DNA of 64,000 nucleotides from Rhodobacterales bacterium (lineage in GTDB: Bacteria > Pseudomonadota > Alphaproteobacteria > Rhodobacterales > Rhodobacteraceae), in assembly GCA_021155205.1 (NCBI GenBank), contig JAJNPS010000021.1, positions 1 to 64,000 of the forward strand, in the 5' to 3' direction. The notes under the pieces are model-generated. The model saw only the letters and a program-made list of their open reading frames with translations. It did not search any database and was not told the origin of the DNA. Position numbers and translations under genes: made by a program. Positions 51,401 to 60,116 of this stretch are shown here, piece by piece. How positions within the stretch are numbered: position 1 is the first letter of the stretch; the number at the start of each line of letters is the position of its first letter.

Positions 51401-52540
51401 TCAGTCTTCGGTTTCGACCCGCCGGAACGGGCCATAGGCGCCAAGCAGTTCGATCTCTTCGTCTACCGCGCGCCGCTCGGCATCAAGATAGCGCGCAACC
51501 GCCGCCCGGAACCCCGGATCGGCGATCCAGTGCAGCGAATGCACCGGCACCGGCAGATAGCCCCGCGCCAGCTTGTGTTCGCCCTGCGCGCCTGCCTCGA
51601 CCCGCTTCAGGCCGTGCCGGATCGCCCAGTCGATCGCCTGATAGTAGCACAGTTCGAAATGCAGGCAGGGATGATCCTCGACACAGCCCCAATAGCGCCC
51701 GAACAACGTCTCACGCCCGATGAAGTTCAGCGCGCCGGCCACGGGCTTTTCGTCACGGAACGCCAGCACCAGCAGGATGTCGTCGCGCATCGTCGTGTGG
51801 AAAAGCTCGAACGCGCGGCGCGTCAGATAGGGCGTGCCCCATTTGCGGCTGCCGGTGTCCTGGTAGAACTGCCAGAACGCATCCCAGTGCGCGGATTCGA
51901 TCTGATCGCCGGTCAGCGCGCGGATCTCCACCGGACCTTGGGCGGTTTCGCGTTCCTTGCGGATGTTCTTGCGCTTGCGCGAGGACAGCTCGGCGAGGAA
52001 GTCGTCAAAGGTAGCATAACCCTTGTTGACCCAGTGGAACTGCTGCGTCACGCGGTGCAACAAACCGTGCCTGCCCGAAAGGTCGGTGGCCTCGTCCTCG
52101 GTGCAAAACGTGATGTGCAGCGACGACAGGCCGTTCTGTTCGGCGATCGCGACGGCGCCCTGGACAAGCGCATGCCGCCCGACCCCCAGAAATCGCGGAC
52201 CCGTCGCGGGCGTGAACGGCACCGCGATCTGCAATTTGGGATAGTACCGCCCGCCCGCACGTTCGTACCCGTCCGCCCAGCCGTGATCGAAAATGTATTC
52301 ACCCTGGCTGTGGGATTTCACATAGATCGGCGTCGCGCCGATCACCTTGCCGCTCTCGCGCAGGAGCAATGGTCGCGTCTGCCACCCGGTGCCTTTGCCG
52401 GTGCTGCCCGAAGCATCAAGAGCGTTCAGAAAGCGGTGGGTCGTAAAGGGATCCAGCGGACGTCCATGGCCAGGCGCAAGCCCGTCCCAGTCCGCCGCGG
52501 CCACCTCTGCCATGCCATTCACAAGGGTCAGGTCTGCCAT
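51401..52540 (-). CDS. FemAB-like GNAT N-acyltransferase
   Basis: This 379-aa protein matches the large FemAB-like/DUF482 group. Visible blocks are PFTTHRFLNALDASGS, FDHGWADGYERAGGRYYPKL, FSSRKRKNIRKERE-like LAELSSRKRKNIRKERE and the C-terminal GAQGEHKLARGYLPVPVHSL. Members have a double GNAT fold and probably transfer an acyl or aminoacyl group, but substrates are unknown. It ends 17 bases before phhB on the same strand. Confidence 0.85.
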   Translation of the reverse strand: MADLTLVNGMAEVAAADWDGLAPGHGRPLDPFTTHRFLNALDASGSTGKGTGWQTRPLLLRESGKVIGATPIYVKSHSQGEYIFDHGWADGYERAGGRYYPKLQIAVPFTPATGPRFLGVGRHALVQGAVAIAEQNGLSSLHITFCTEDEATDLSGRHGLLHRVTQQFHWVNKGYATFDDFLAELSSRKRKNIRKERETAQGPVEIRALTGDQIESAHWDAFWQFYQDTGSRKWGTPYLTRRAFELFHTTMRDDILLVLAFRDEKPVAGALNFIGRETLFGRYWGCVEDHPCLHFELCYYQAIDWAIRHGLKRVEAGAQGEHKLARGYLPVPVHSLHWIADPGFRAAVARYLDAERRAVDEEIELLGAYGPFRRVETED

Positions 52541-52634
52541 GAACTCGCTATGGATCGTGCATTGGGGCCGCGTTTGGACACAGCGGGCAAGGCCACGTCC
52601 CGCACCGGATCAACTGGTTCAAAGCGGTGCCGGG

Positions 52635-53405
52635 TCAAGCCGGGATCACCGCCGCGTAGCCTTCAAACGTGATGTTGTCGGCGATCCTGCGCGCCTTTGC
52701 CTCTTCGAGGTGCGACCGGATCGTCCAGCACAGGATCGCGGCCCCCTGACGCTTCAACGCCGCCACGCGCGGGCGGCCAAGGTCGCTGGCCTTGTGCGAG
52801 ACAAAGCTAGCACCGACCCGGTCATAGTCCGCGATGTCGCGAAGATGGTCGCGGCGTGCCGCGGGCAGGCGCGCATATTCCACCGCGTCGTAATCATCCG
52901 TCGTCAGGCCGCGCGGGATATGGGGCATAAATCTGGCGATGTCGGCCACGGCATGAGGGTTGTAGGACATCACGGCGGCCGGCCCCGCATAGCCGGTCAG
53001 CAACACCGCGACCGCACTGGCCAGCCGCCCGTCGGACGGGGCCATGTCGTCAAGCCTGTCCTTCATTTCGATCAGCAAAGGAACGCGCCCGCCGACCAGT
53101 GCCAGAACCTGCGCAAGCGTCGGGATCCTGTCGTCACTGTCCCGCAAGGCGATCCGCCCAAGCTCGGCCGCCGTCAGGGCCGCGACCGGGCCGGGCCGGT
53201 CGGTCAGCCGGTCCAGCGTATCGTCGTGAAAGACCACGGCATGCCCGTCCGCCGTCACCTGGACGTCCAGCTCGATCCCATAGCCCGCCGTGACCGCTGC
53301 CTGAAACGCCGACAGCGCGTTTTCCGGGCGTCGCCTTGCGGCATCATGATAGCCGCGATGGGCCAGCGGCGTGGTCAGCATTGTTTCTGGCAGGGACGCG
53401 CGCAT
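52635..53405 (-). CDS. Glycerophosphodiester phosphodiesterase
   Basis: This 256-aa enzyme hydrolyses glycerophosphodiesters to glycerol 3-phosphate and an alcohol. The GDPD signature is present: His16-Arg17 in LAHRGYHD, Glu45 and Asp47 in GIELDVQVT, and His60 in VVFHDDTLDR. The C-terminal barrel strands include SFVSHKASDLG and LCWTIRS. No signal peptide is evident, so it is cytoplasmic. The ATG at 53403-53405 shares one base with the ridA stop (TGATG); open frame further upstream is the shadow of ridA. Confidence 0.93.
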   Translation of the reverse strand: MRASLPETMLTTPLAHRGYHDAARRRPENALSAFQAAVTAGYGIELDVQVTADGHAVVFHDDTLDRLTDRPGPVAALTAAELGRIALRDSDDRIPTLAQVLALVGGRVPLLIEMKDRLDDMAPSDGRLASAVAVLLTGYAGPAAVMSYNPHAVADIARFMPHIPRGLTTDDYDAVEYARLPAARRDHLRDIADYDRVGASFVSHKASDLGRPRVAALKRQGAAILCWTIRSHLEEAKARRIADNITFEGYAAVIPA

Positions 53406-53866
53406 CAGGTGATCTCGAAGATGCCTTCGATTTCCACCGCGACGCCCAGGGGCAGCGATGCTGCACTGACCGCCGACCGTGCATGCCGTCCGGCATCGCC
53501 AAGCACGGCCACGAGAAAATCGGACGCCCCGTTGATCACCTTGGGCTGGTCGGTGAAGTCGGGCGTCGAGTTGACGAAACCCGTCAGCTTGACCACCCGC
53601 ACAAGGCGCGAAAAATCCCCCCCGCAGGCGACGCGCAATTGCGCCAAAAGGCTGATCGCGCAGGCTTTTGCGGCCAGCGCCCCCTGCGCCACATCCATGT
53701 CGGCGCCAAGTCGGCCCTTGATCAGCCCGTCCGCCGTCTGGCTGATCTGGCCCGAAATATAGACCTGGCCGCCCGTCACCACATAGGGCACGTAGTTGGC
53801 CGCCGGGGCGGGGGCGGCGGGCAGCATGACGCCAAGCTCTGACAGGCGCTGTTCGATGGCATGCAT
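53405..53866 (-). CDS. RidA family protein
   Basis: This 153-aa protein has the RidA/YjgF fold: YVVTGGQVYISGQISQTADG, a mid-part rich in Ala and a C-terminal SAVSAASLPLGVAVEIEGIF with the conserved Leu-Pro-x-Gly block. The longer N-terminus is typical of the YjgF_YER057c group. Classical RidA hydrolyses reactive enamines, but the key Arg of RidA is not obvious here, so activity is uncertain. The ATG at 53866 has GGGAGA upstream; an ATG two codons earlier sits too close to that site. Confidence 0.87.
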   Translation of the reverse strand: MHAIEQRLSELGVMLPAAPAPAANYVPYVVTGGQVYISGQISQTADGLIKGRLGADMDVAQGALAAKACAISLLAQLRVACGGDFSRLVRVVKLTGFVNSTPDFTDQPKVINGASDFLVAVLGDAGRHARSAVSAASLPLGVAVEIEGIFEIT

Positions 53867-54095
53867 GGGCATTCTCCCTATGACGGCCGGACCCTAGCCG
53901 GGTCGCGCCGGTGGGGCAAGCGGGCGTCCGGCACATGGTGTCGCGCCGCCGACAATGCCATGGGGTTCAGGGCCGTTTTCTGCCAAACTCGACCGTGGCG
54001 TGCGAATCTGCGTTGTGTTGGCAGGTTGCGCTGAATATCCCTTGCCCCAGTTTGCACGGGGTAGAACCTTCGTCGCTTCAGCCTGGACAATCTTG

Positions 54096-54881
54096 ATGCG
54101 CCTTTCCGAACCTCGGCCCCTGCAGTCGCTGCGACCCGCCGGGCGCGCTTGCCCGCTGTTGGCGGCGTTGATCCTGACCTTGGCGGGCTGCGCGGCTGCC
54201 CCGACGCCCCAAGGCATCAATGACCCGCTGGAGCAGGTGAACCGGGGCGTCCACGGCGTCAACCGCACACTTGACCGCGCCATTGTCGGTCCCGGCGCGA
54301 AGGCCTACGGGACGGTGATACCGGAACCTGTCCGCCGCGTGGTTGGCAATCTGGCGGGCACGCTGGACCTGCCCGGCGACATCGTGAACGACGTCCTGCA
54401 GGCCAACCCCGAGGATGCCGGCATCAATTCCCTGCGCCTTGCAACGAACCTCACCATGGGCGTCTTCGGGCTGTTTGATGCAGCGACGGCGATCGGCCTG
54501 CCGCAGCGCCCGACCGATTTCGGCGAAACCCTGAATGTGTGGGGCGCGGGCGAAGGCGTCTATCTCGAATTGCCGGTCTTTGGCCCCTCCACCACCCGCG
54601 ACGCCGTCGGGCTGGTCGTGGACATCGTCGCCAATCCCGTGCGGGTGCTTGCCGATGGCCGGGATGCACGTGCCGCGACGGCGGCGGGCATCTTTTCGCG
54701 TCTGGGGGATCGCTACCGCTATTCTGACACGGTGGAATCGATCCTATATGACAGTGCGGACAGCTATGCGCAGGCGCGGCTTCTGTATCTGCAGAACCGC
54801 CGGTTCGCGCTGGGCCAGACCGCTGATGCCGCAGCAAACGATACCTTTGTCGACCCATATGAGGATCCCTATGGCCAGTAA
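54096..54881 (+). CDS. mlaA: MlaA family outer-membrane lipoprotein
   Basis: MlaA/VacJ (261 aa) removes phospholipids from the outer leaflet of the outer membrane. A long signal peptide ends in the lipobox LTLAGC. The mature protein opens with INDPLEQVNRGVHGVNR, followed by VPEPVRR-like VIPEPVRRVVGNLAG, FGLFDAATAIGLP and a C-terminal RYSDTVESILYDSADSYAQAR. It is followed by, and overlaps, a gene for the periplasmic shuttle MlaC. No mlaFED genes are in the window. Confidence 0.93.
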   Translation: MRLSEPRPLQSLRPAGRACPLLAALILTLAGCAAAPTPQGINDPLEQVNRGVHGVNRTLDRAIVGPGAKAYGTVIPEPVRRVVGNLAGTLDLPGDIVNDVLQANPEDAGINSLRLATNLTMGVFGLFDAATAIGLPQRPTDFGETLNVWGAGEGVYLELPVFGPSTTRDAVGLVVDIVANPVRVLADGRDARAATAAGIFSRLGDRYRYSDTVESILYDSADSYAQARLLYLQNRRFALGQTADAAANDTFVDPYEDPYGQ

Positions 54882-55482
54882 CATGCCCGCCTTGACCCGC
54901 CGCCAGTTCGCCTTGACCGCCATGGCCGCCTCGGCGGCACTTGCTGTGCCGCGCGCCGCCGCCGCGCTGACGGTGGACGAGGCGCGCGAACTTGTCGGGC
55001 GCGCGGTCGATACGGTCAACACGATCATCAGTTCCGGCAAATCCGAAGCCGGCATGGTCCGCGATTTCGAGGCGATGTTTGTGAAGTTCGCCGATGTGCC
55101 GGTGATCGCGCGGTCCGCACTGGGACCGGCGGCGCGGACCGCATCCAAGGCGCAGATGTCCGCCTTCACCAGGGCGTTCCAAAGCTATATCAGCCGCAAA
55201 TACGGTCGGCGCTTCCGCGAATTCATCGGCGGGCGGATCGAAGTGACCGATGCCCGGCCCCTGAAAAGCTATTTCGAGGTGATCTCGGTCGCCTATCTGC
55301 AGGGCGAGGCGCCGTTTGACCTGCGCTGGCATGTGTCGGACAAGTCGGGGCGCAAGCTGTTCTTCAACCTGATCATCGAGGGCGTGAACATGCTGGCCTC
55401 GGAACGGGCGGAAATTGGCGCGCTCCTTGACCAGCAGGGCGGCGACATCGACCGTCTGTCGGCGGCGCTGGCAAGTGCCTAG
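54871..55482 (+). CDS. mlaC: MlaC-like phospholipid-binding protein
   Basis: This 203-aa periplasmic protein belongs to the MlaC/Ttg2D family. Its N-terminus LTRRQFALTAMAASAALAVP looks like a twin-arginine or Sec signal with a twin Arg. The mature part has FEAMFVKFADVPVIARSALG, FTRAFQSYISRKYGRRF and a C-terminal FFNLIIEGVNMLASERAEIG. It carries phospholipids between the outer membrane and the inner-membrane Mla transporter. GAGGA five bases before the ATG at 54871 supports this start, overlapping mlaA by 11 bases. Confidence 0.9.
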   Translation: MASNMPALTRRQFALTAMAASAALAVPRAAAALTVDEARELVGRAVDTVNTIISSGKSEAGMVRDFEAMFVKFADVPVIARSALGPAARTASKAQMSAFTRAFQSYISRKYGRRFREFIGGRIEVTDARPLKSYFEVISVAYLQGEAPFDLRWHVSDKSGRKLFFNLIIEGVNMLASERAEIGALLDQQGGDIDRLSAALASA

Positions 55483-57686
55483 TTGTTGATCGTCCCCAGC
55501 ACGTCCCGCAGGATCTGGTCGGCCAGGTCCTGATCGGCCTGACCCCCGGTCGACAGGGGCAGCCCATCGGGCGGCAAGGGCGTCACGGTGGTGGCCTGCG
55601 CGCCGTCCTCCAGATAGCCCGGCGATGCAGGTGGCGGCGCCAGCCGGGGTTCGGGGATGTCCATCGGCAACGGCTTCGGTGGCAAGCCGTCCTCGACCCG
55701 TAGCATCACCTCGCGCCAGATCTGGGCCGGCAGGCCGCCGCCGGAGACACCTTCCAGCGGCGTATTGTCGTCATAGCCCATCCACACGCCGGTCACATAG
55801 TCGCCGGTAAAGCCCACGAACCAGGCGTCGCGGCCGGCCGTCGTGGTGCCGGTCTTGCCCGCCGCCTCGCGGTCGTCCAGCCGCGCCCGCTTGCCGGTCC
55901 CCGATTCCACGACCTGCGCCATCATGTAGGTCAGAAGGCGTGCCGCCTTTTCCGAAATGACCCGCTCGCCCATGCCGCCTGCCGCGGCGAACAGGGGTTC
56001 CGTCTCGCCCTTCAGCCGCAGTTCCACCAGGCCATAGGGTGTCACGGCGGACCCCCCGTTCAGGATGCCCGCATAGGCGCCGGTCATGTCGATCAGCGTC
56101 GCCTCTGACGCGCCAAGCGCCAGCGCCGGACCCGCCGCAAGATCGGTGGTGATCCCGAAATCGGTGGCGACCTTGCGCACCGCGTCGCGCCCCACCGCCT
56201 CGGAGACGCGGACCGCCGGGATGTTGCGACTTTCGGCCAGGGCCTGCGTCAGCGTGATCATCCCCTTGAATTCCTTGTCATAGTTCTGCGGCGTCCAGGG
56301 GCCGGAGCCGGGGATGTTGATGGTCAGGGGGGTATCCTCGACATAGTCTGCCGGACTGAAACCTGCATTCATCGCTGCCGCATAGACAAAGGGTTTGAAG
56401 GCGGACCCGGTCTGCCGAAGGGCCTGCGTGGCGCGATTGAAGTCGCCCGCATTGGGCAGATCCCGACCGCCCACCATGGCGCGCACGGCGCCGTCCGCGC
56501 TCATCACGATGATGGCAGCCTGCGCCTTGGAGCCGTCCTTGATGTTCTTGTCAAAGACCGAAGCCAGCGCCGCTTCGGCGGCCGTCTGCAGGCGTTGGTC
56601 CAGCGTGGTCTTGATCACCACATCCTCGGTCGTCTTGCCCGCCAGAAAATCGGGCGTCGTCTTCATCACCCAGTCGGCGAAATTGCCGCCCTTGTTGGTA
56701 TTGGCAGCCGAGGACAGGCTGGCGGGCCTGGCAAGCGCGGCGGCGGCTTCGTCCTTGGTGAGGAAGCCCTGCTCTGCCATCAGGCCGATGATCAGGCTGG
56801 CGCGGTCCTGCGCGCGCTGCAGGTTGTTGGTCGGTGCATAATAGGACGGCGCCTTCAGCAGACCCGCCAGCATGGCGGCCTGCGCCGGATTGACCTGGTT
56901 CGCCGACACGCCGAAATAGCGCTGCGCCGCCGCCTCGAACCCGCGCGCGCCCGCGCCCAGATAGGCACGGTTGAAATAGATCGTCAGGATTTCCTCTTTG
57001 GAATAGCGGACCTCCATCGCCATAGCGAAGGGGATCTCCTTGATCTTGCGCCAGATGCCGCCGGCGCGGCAGTCCTCCTCGTAGGCGGCCTCGGACTTCC
57101 ATTTCGTCGGGTCGTAGGCCACGCCAAGGCAGAGAAGTTTTGCCACCTGCTGCGTGATGGTCGATCCGCCATTGCCCTCAAGCGGTCCTCGACCCTCTTC
57201 CATGTTGATGCGGATGGCACTGGCAATGCCGCGCGGGCTGATCCCGAAATGCTGGTAGAACCGCTTGTCCTCGGTCGCGATGACCGCGTCATGCAGATAG
57301 GGCGACACCGTTTCCGCCGTGATCTGGCCGCCAAAGGTTTCGCCCCGCCAGGCAAACACGGTGCCCTCGCGGTCCAGAAAGGTGACCGAGCCGCGCGCGC
57401 GGGCATCCAAAAGCGCATTGACCGGCGGCAGCTGTGCCGCGAAATAGGCCGTCGCGCCCGCGACGATCAGCGCGACGATCGCGGTGGACCGCCAGGCGAT
57501 GCCCCAGACAAGCCGCCAGAGCATGCGCAAGAAGCCCAGCACGAACCCGGAAATGCCGCCCCGGCGGGGCGACGGCGCTCGCCGGGTTGCGCGGCGCGAC
57601 TTTGGCGCAGGCGCAGCCGGACGGGCCGGCGATCCGCTGCGCCGATCTGCGACGAGTGGCCCACGGCCCTTGCCCGATATCGCCAT
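55479..57686 (-). CDS. Penicillin-binding protein 1A
   Basis: This 735-aa class A PBP polymerises and cross-links peptidoglycan. A basic, Pro-rich cytoplasmic tail of about 60 residues precedes one TM helix (68-84). The glycosyltransferase domain has Glu139 in IATEDKRFYQHFG and GGSTITQQVAKLL. The transpeptidase has Ser428-x-x-Lys431 (GSAFKPF), Ser486-x-Asn488 and KTG at 611-613. An insertion with two Cys follows the GT motif. It is convergent with mlaC, the stop codons overlapping by four bases. Confidence 0.94.
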   Translation of the reverse strand: MAISGKGRGPLVADRRSGSPARPAAPAPKSRRATRRAPSPRRGGISGFVLGFLRMLWRLVWGIAWRSTAIVALIVAGATAYFAAQLPPVNALLDARARGSVTFLDREGTVFAWRGETFGGQITAETVSPYLHDAVIATEDKRFYQHFGISPRGIASAIRINMEEGRGPLEGNGGSTITQQVAKLLCLGVAYDPTKWKSEAAYEEDCRAGGIWRKIKEIPFAMAMEVRYSKEEILTIYFNRAYLGAGARGFEAAAQRYFGVSANQVNPAQAAMLAGLLKAPSYYAPTNNLQRAQDRASLIIGLMAEQGFLTKDEAAAALARPASLSSAANTNKGGNFADWVMKTTPDFLAGKTTEDVVIKTTLDQRLQTAAEAALASVFDKNIKDGSKAQAAIIVMSADGAVRAMVGGRDLPNAGDFNRATQALRQTGSAFKPFVYAAAMNAGFSPADYVEDTPLTINIPGSGPWTPQNYDKEFKGMITLTQALAESRNIPAVRVSEAVGRDAVRKVATDFGITTDLAAGPALALGASEATLIDMTGAYAGILNGGSAVTPYGLVELRLKGETEPLFAAAGGMGERVISEKAARLLTYMMAQVVESGTGKRARLDDREAAGKTGTTTAGRDAWFVGFTGDYVTGVWMGYDDNTPLEGVSGGGLPAQIWREVMLRVEDGLPPKPLPMDIPEPRLAPPPASPGYLEDGAQATTVTPLPPDGLPLSTGGQADQDLADQILRDVLGTINN

Positions 57687-57957
57687 TCCTGCCTTGCCTC
57701 GCGCCGCATTTGTCGGTCGTTGGTTGGCGACACCATATCGCGACGCATCCGGAATGTGGAGAGCCCGTCCGCCCGATTCGACTTCACTTTCCGGCTAATT
57801 TTCAGGCATTACACAATATCCGCATAAAAATCAGGCGACCGGCACTGTTTTGGTCGGCTGTCGCCCTGCCGCTCCTTGCCCCGTCCGCCGGGCTTGCGTC
57901 CACCTTGGGCAGCCGGGGCCCACCGTCTGGGCCAATGCAACTAAAAGGGGGACAGAC
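57687..57957. other. PBP1A/glnK divergent intergenic region
   Basis: This 271-base gap must carry the glnK-amtB promoter and the PBP1A promoter. It has an AT-rich stretch around 57790-57835. I looked for a sigma-54 -24/-12 element and for NtrC-type palindromes and did not find a convincing match. Confidence 0.6.
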
Positions 57958-58296
57958 GTGAAACTCATCATAGCCGCAATCAAGCCGTTCAAGCTGGAGG
58001 AGGTCCGCGAGGCGCTGACCACCATCGGCGTGCGCGGCATGATGGTGACCGAGATCAAGGGGTTCGGATCTCAGTCAGGCCATACGGAAATATACCGGGG
58101 CGCCGAATATGCCGTGAACTTCGTGCCGAAGGTCCGGCTGGAGATCGTCGTCTCTGACGGTCTGGCCGATCAGGTCGTGGCCACGATCCAGAAAACCGCC
58201 AAGACCGACAAGATCGGCGACGGAAAGATTTTCGTCCTCGACGTGCAACACGCCGTGCGGGTGCGCACCGGCGAAATCGATGACGATGCGCTTTAG
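57958..58296 (+). CDS. glnK: Nitrogen regulatory protein P-II
   Basis: This 112-aa P-II protein signals nitrogen and 2-oxoglutarate status. The T-loop QSGHTEIYRGAEYAVNF carries the uridylylation site Tyr51, and the C-loop GDGKIFVLDVQHAVRVRTGE binds ATP. Its start is a GTG at 57958 preceded by AAAGGGGG. The adjacent amtB gene marks it as the GlnK type, which docks on AmtB to block ammonium uptake when nitrogen is ample. Confidence 0.96.
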   Translation: MKLIIAAIKPFKLEEVREALTTIGVRGMMVTEIKGFGSQSGHTEIYRGAEYAVNFVPKVRLEIVVSDGLADQVVATIQKTAKTDKIGDGKIFVLDVQHAVRVRTGEIDDDAL

Positions 58297-58324
58297 GCGT
58301 GTGGGGCAAGGGGAAAAGCTGAAG

Positions 58325-59743
58325 ATGACAAGTGCGATGAAATATTCCGGCCTCACGGCGCTGGCGGCGGCAATGACAGCCCTGCCTGCCTGGGCGCAGC
58401 AGGCGGCGGGGCCGATCCAGAACCCGTCCGTCGAGCAGATGGCGACGATGGTGGACAAGGGTGACACGACCTGGATGCTGATCTCGTCCGCATTGGTGCT
58501 GATGATGTCGATCCCGGCACTGGCGCTGTTCTACGGCGGCCTTGCGCGCACCAAGAACATGCTGAGCCTTCTGATGCAGGTCTTCATGATCGTGTCGATC
58601 TGCGCGATCCTGTGGCTGGTTGTCGGCTACAGCCTCGCCTTTACCGCCGGGTCGCCCTATATCGGCGGCCTTTCCAAGGCGTTTCTTGCAGGTGTCGGCA
58701 CCGGCACCTTTGCCGCGACCTTTTCCAACAACGTCTACATCCCGGAATATGCTTTTGTCATTTTCCAGATGACCTTTGCCTGCATCACCCCGGCGCTGAT
58801 CGTCGGCGCCTTTGCCGAGCGGGTGAAGTTCTGGCCCCTGATGCTGTTCGTCATCGGCTGGTCGATTCTGGCCTACTATCCCATCGCGCACATGGTGTGG
58901 TTCTGGGCCGGACCGGACTTCCTGGTCGATTTCCCTGCCGACATGGGCCTTCTGTGGGGCTGGGGCGCGCTGGACTTTGCCGGTGGCACGGTCGTTCACA
59001 TCAACGCAGGGATCGCCGGTCTGATCGGCTGCCTCGTGATCGGACCCCGCATCGGCCACAACAAGGAGCCGATGCCGCCCCACAGCCTGACGCTGACCAT
59101 GGTGGGGGCTTCGCTTCTGTGGGTCGGCTGGTTCGGGTTCAACGCCGGGTCCAACCTGGAATCGAACGGGCTGGCGGCACTGGCCTTCCTGAATACCTTT
59201 GTCGCGACCGCCGGCGCGGCGCTGTCCTGGTGTATCGTCGAACAGTTGCGCCATGGTCGCCCGTCGCTCTTGGGCGTGGTGACGGGGGCGGTGGCCGGTC
59301 TGGTGGTCATCACGCCAGCCGCGGGCTTTGCCTCGCCGATGGGGGCGCTGGCGCTGGGCCTGATCGTGTCGCCGATCTGCTATATCTTCGTCTCGACGGT
59401 GAAAAAGGCGTTCGGCTATGACGACAGCCTGGATGTGTTCGGCGTCCACGGCATCGGCGGCATCACCGGGGCCATCGGCACCGGGATCGTGGCCGATCCG
59501 TCGCTTGGCGGTCAGGGCTGGTTCAACTACACCGTCTTTCCGGCGGTGCCGGGTGAATACAGCATGTCCGCCCAGGTGATCACGCAGATCTGGGCAGTAG
59601 GTGTCACGGTCCTGTGGACGGGCATCGTGTCGCTGGTCCTCTTTTATGCGGTCAAGCTGGTCTTTGGCCTGCGTCCGACGACCGAGGACGAACGCCAGGG
59701 TCTCGACCAGACCTCGCATGGCGAAAGCGCCTACAACATGTAA
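58325..59743 (+). CDS. amtB: Ammonium transporter
   Basis: AmtB (472 aa) is an inner-membrane ammonia/ammonium channel. A signal-like N-terminus ends near LPAWAQQAAG. Eleven TM helices follow with ALFYGGLARTKNMLS, the first pore His in YYPIAHMVWFWAGP, PPHSLTLTMVGASLLWVGWF and the second His in FGVHGIGGITGAIGTG. The cytoplasmic tail contains the GlnK-docking side. The ATG at 58325 was chosen; ATG 58337 is an alternative. It is 28 bases after glnK. Confidence 0.96.
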   Translation: MTSAMKYSGLTALAAAMTALPAWAQQAAGPIQNPSVEQMATMVDKGDTTWMLISSALVLMMSIPALALFYGGLARTKNMLSLLMQVFMIVSICAILWLVVGYSLAFTAGSPYIGGLSKAFLAGVGTGTFAATFSNNVYIPEYAFVIFQMTFACITPALIVGAFAERVKFWPLMLFVIGWSILAYYPIAHMVWFWAGPDFLVDFPADMGLLWGWGALDFAGGTVVHINAGIAGLIGCLVIGPRIGHNKEPMPPHSLTLTMVGASLLWVGWFGFNAGSNLESNGLAALAFLNTFVATAGAALSWCIVEQLRHGRPSLLGVVTGAVAGLVVITPAAGFASPMGALALGLIVSPICYIFVSTVKKAFGYDDSLDVFGVHGIGGITGAIGTGIVADPSLGGQGWFNYTVFPAVPGEYSMSAQVITQIWAVGVTVLWTGIVSLVLFYAVKLVFGLRPTTEDERQGLDQTSHGESAYNM

Positions 59744-59822
59744 ACCATTACCCGGGGCCGCCCTCCTCCCTGGCCCCGGTCACGACGCCGACGGGATCCT
59801 CCCCCCATCGGCGAAACTGCAG

Positions 59823-59856
59823 CGGCCCGCAGGTCCTCCCCCTGCGGGCCGATTTT
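59823..59856 (+). terminator. Intrinsic terminator after amtB
   Basis: CGGCCCGCAGG (59823-59833) and CCTGCGGGCCG (59841-59851) form a perfect 11-bp stem with a 7-base loop, followed by ATTTTC. A weaker 8-bp stem, CCGGGGCC (59752-59759) with GGCCCCGG (59772-59779), lies between it and the amtB stop. Confidence 0.7.
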
Positions 59857-59888
59857 CATCGGTGGCCCTGGTTTGGCACCGCGCAGGA

Positions 59889-60026
59889 CAAGAAGCGGCT
59901 TGCAACCCTGGCTGACACGCAAACCTGCCGCACGGCCTGCACCTGCGACACGCGCCCTGAAAGAACCGCTCGCGCCATCTCCTCTCGACGAGGCGGCATG
60001 AGCCGGGTCATTTGATGGATGTTCAT
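59889..60026 (-). pseudogene. IS481-family transposase N-terminal fragment
   Basis: The minus strand from 60026 encodes MNIHQMTRLMPPRREEMARA and continues VLSGRVSQVQAVRQVCVSAR. This closely resembles the N-terminal helix-turn-helix of IS481-type transposases (MNIHKNARLTPLRREEMA... is the family style). Similarity stops after about 46 residues, and the DDE domain is absent, so this is a relic. Sequence just upstream (TGTCCGTCAGCCCGGAATG, on the minus strand at about 60027-60045) could be the old inverted-repeat end, but I cannot confirm that. Confidence 0.6.
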
Positions 60027-60116
60027 TCCGGGCTGACGGACAAAAGTGAAACCCGGTCTCCTCGCCAGACAACCGGCAGACAAAGAACGCAAAGGCGGGC
60101 CGGGCACAGGCTTCAG

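Noticed and set aside
52635..53936. A single 433-codon gene covering glpQ and its upstream region
   Set aside because: The N-terminal third is a shadow of ridA in another frame. The GDPD domain begins properly at the ATG at 53405, coupled to the ridA stop.
57687..57957. Sigma-54 promoter or NtrC sites for glnK-amtB
   Set aside because: No GG-N10-GC element with a good flank and no clear NtrC palindrome could be found by eye.
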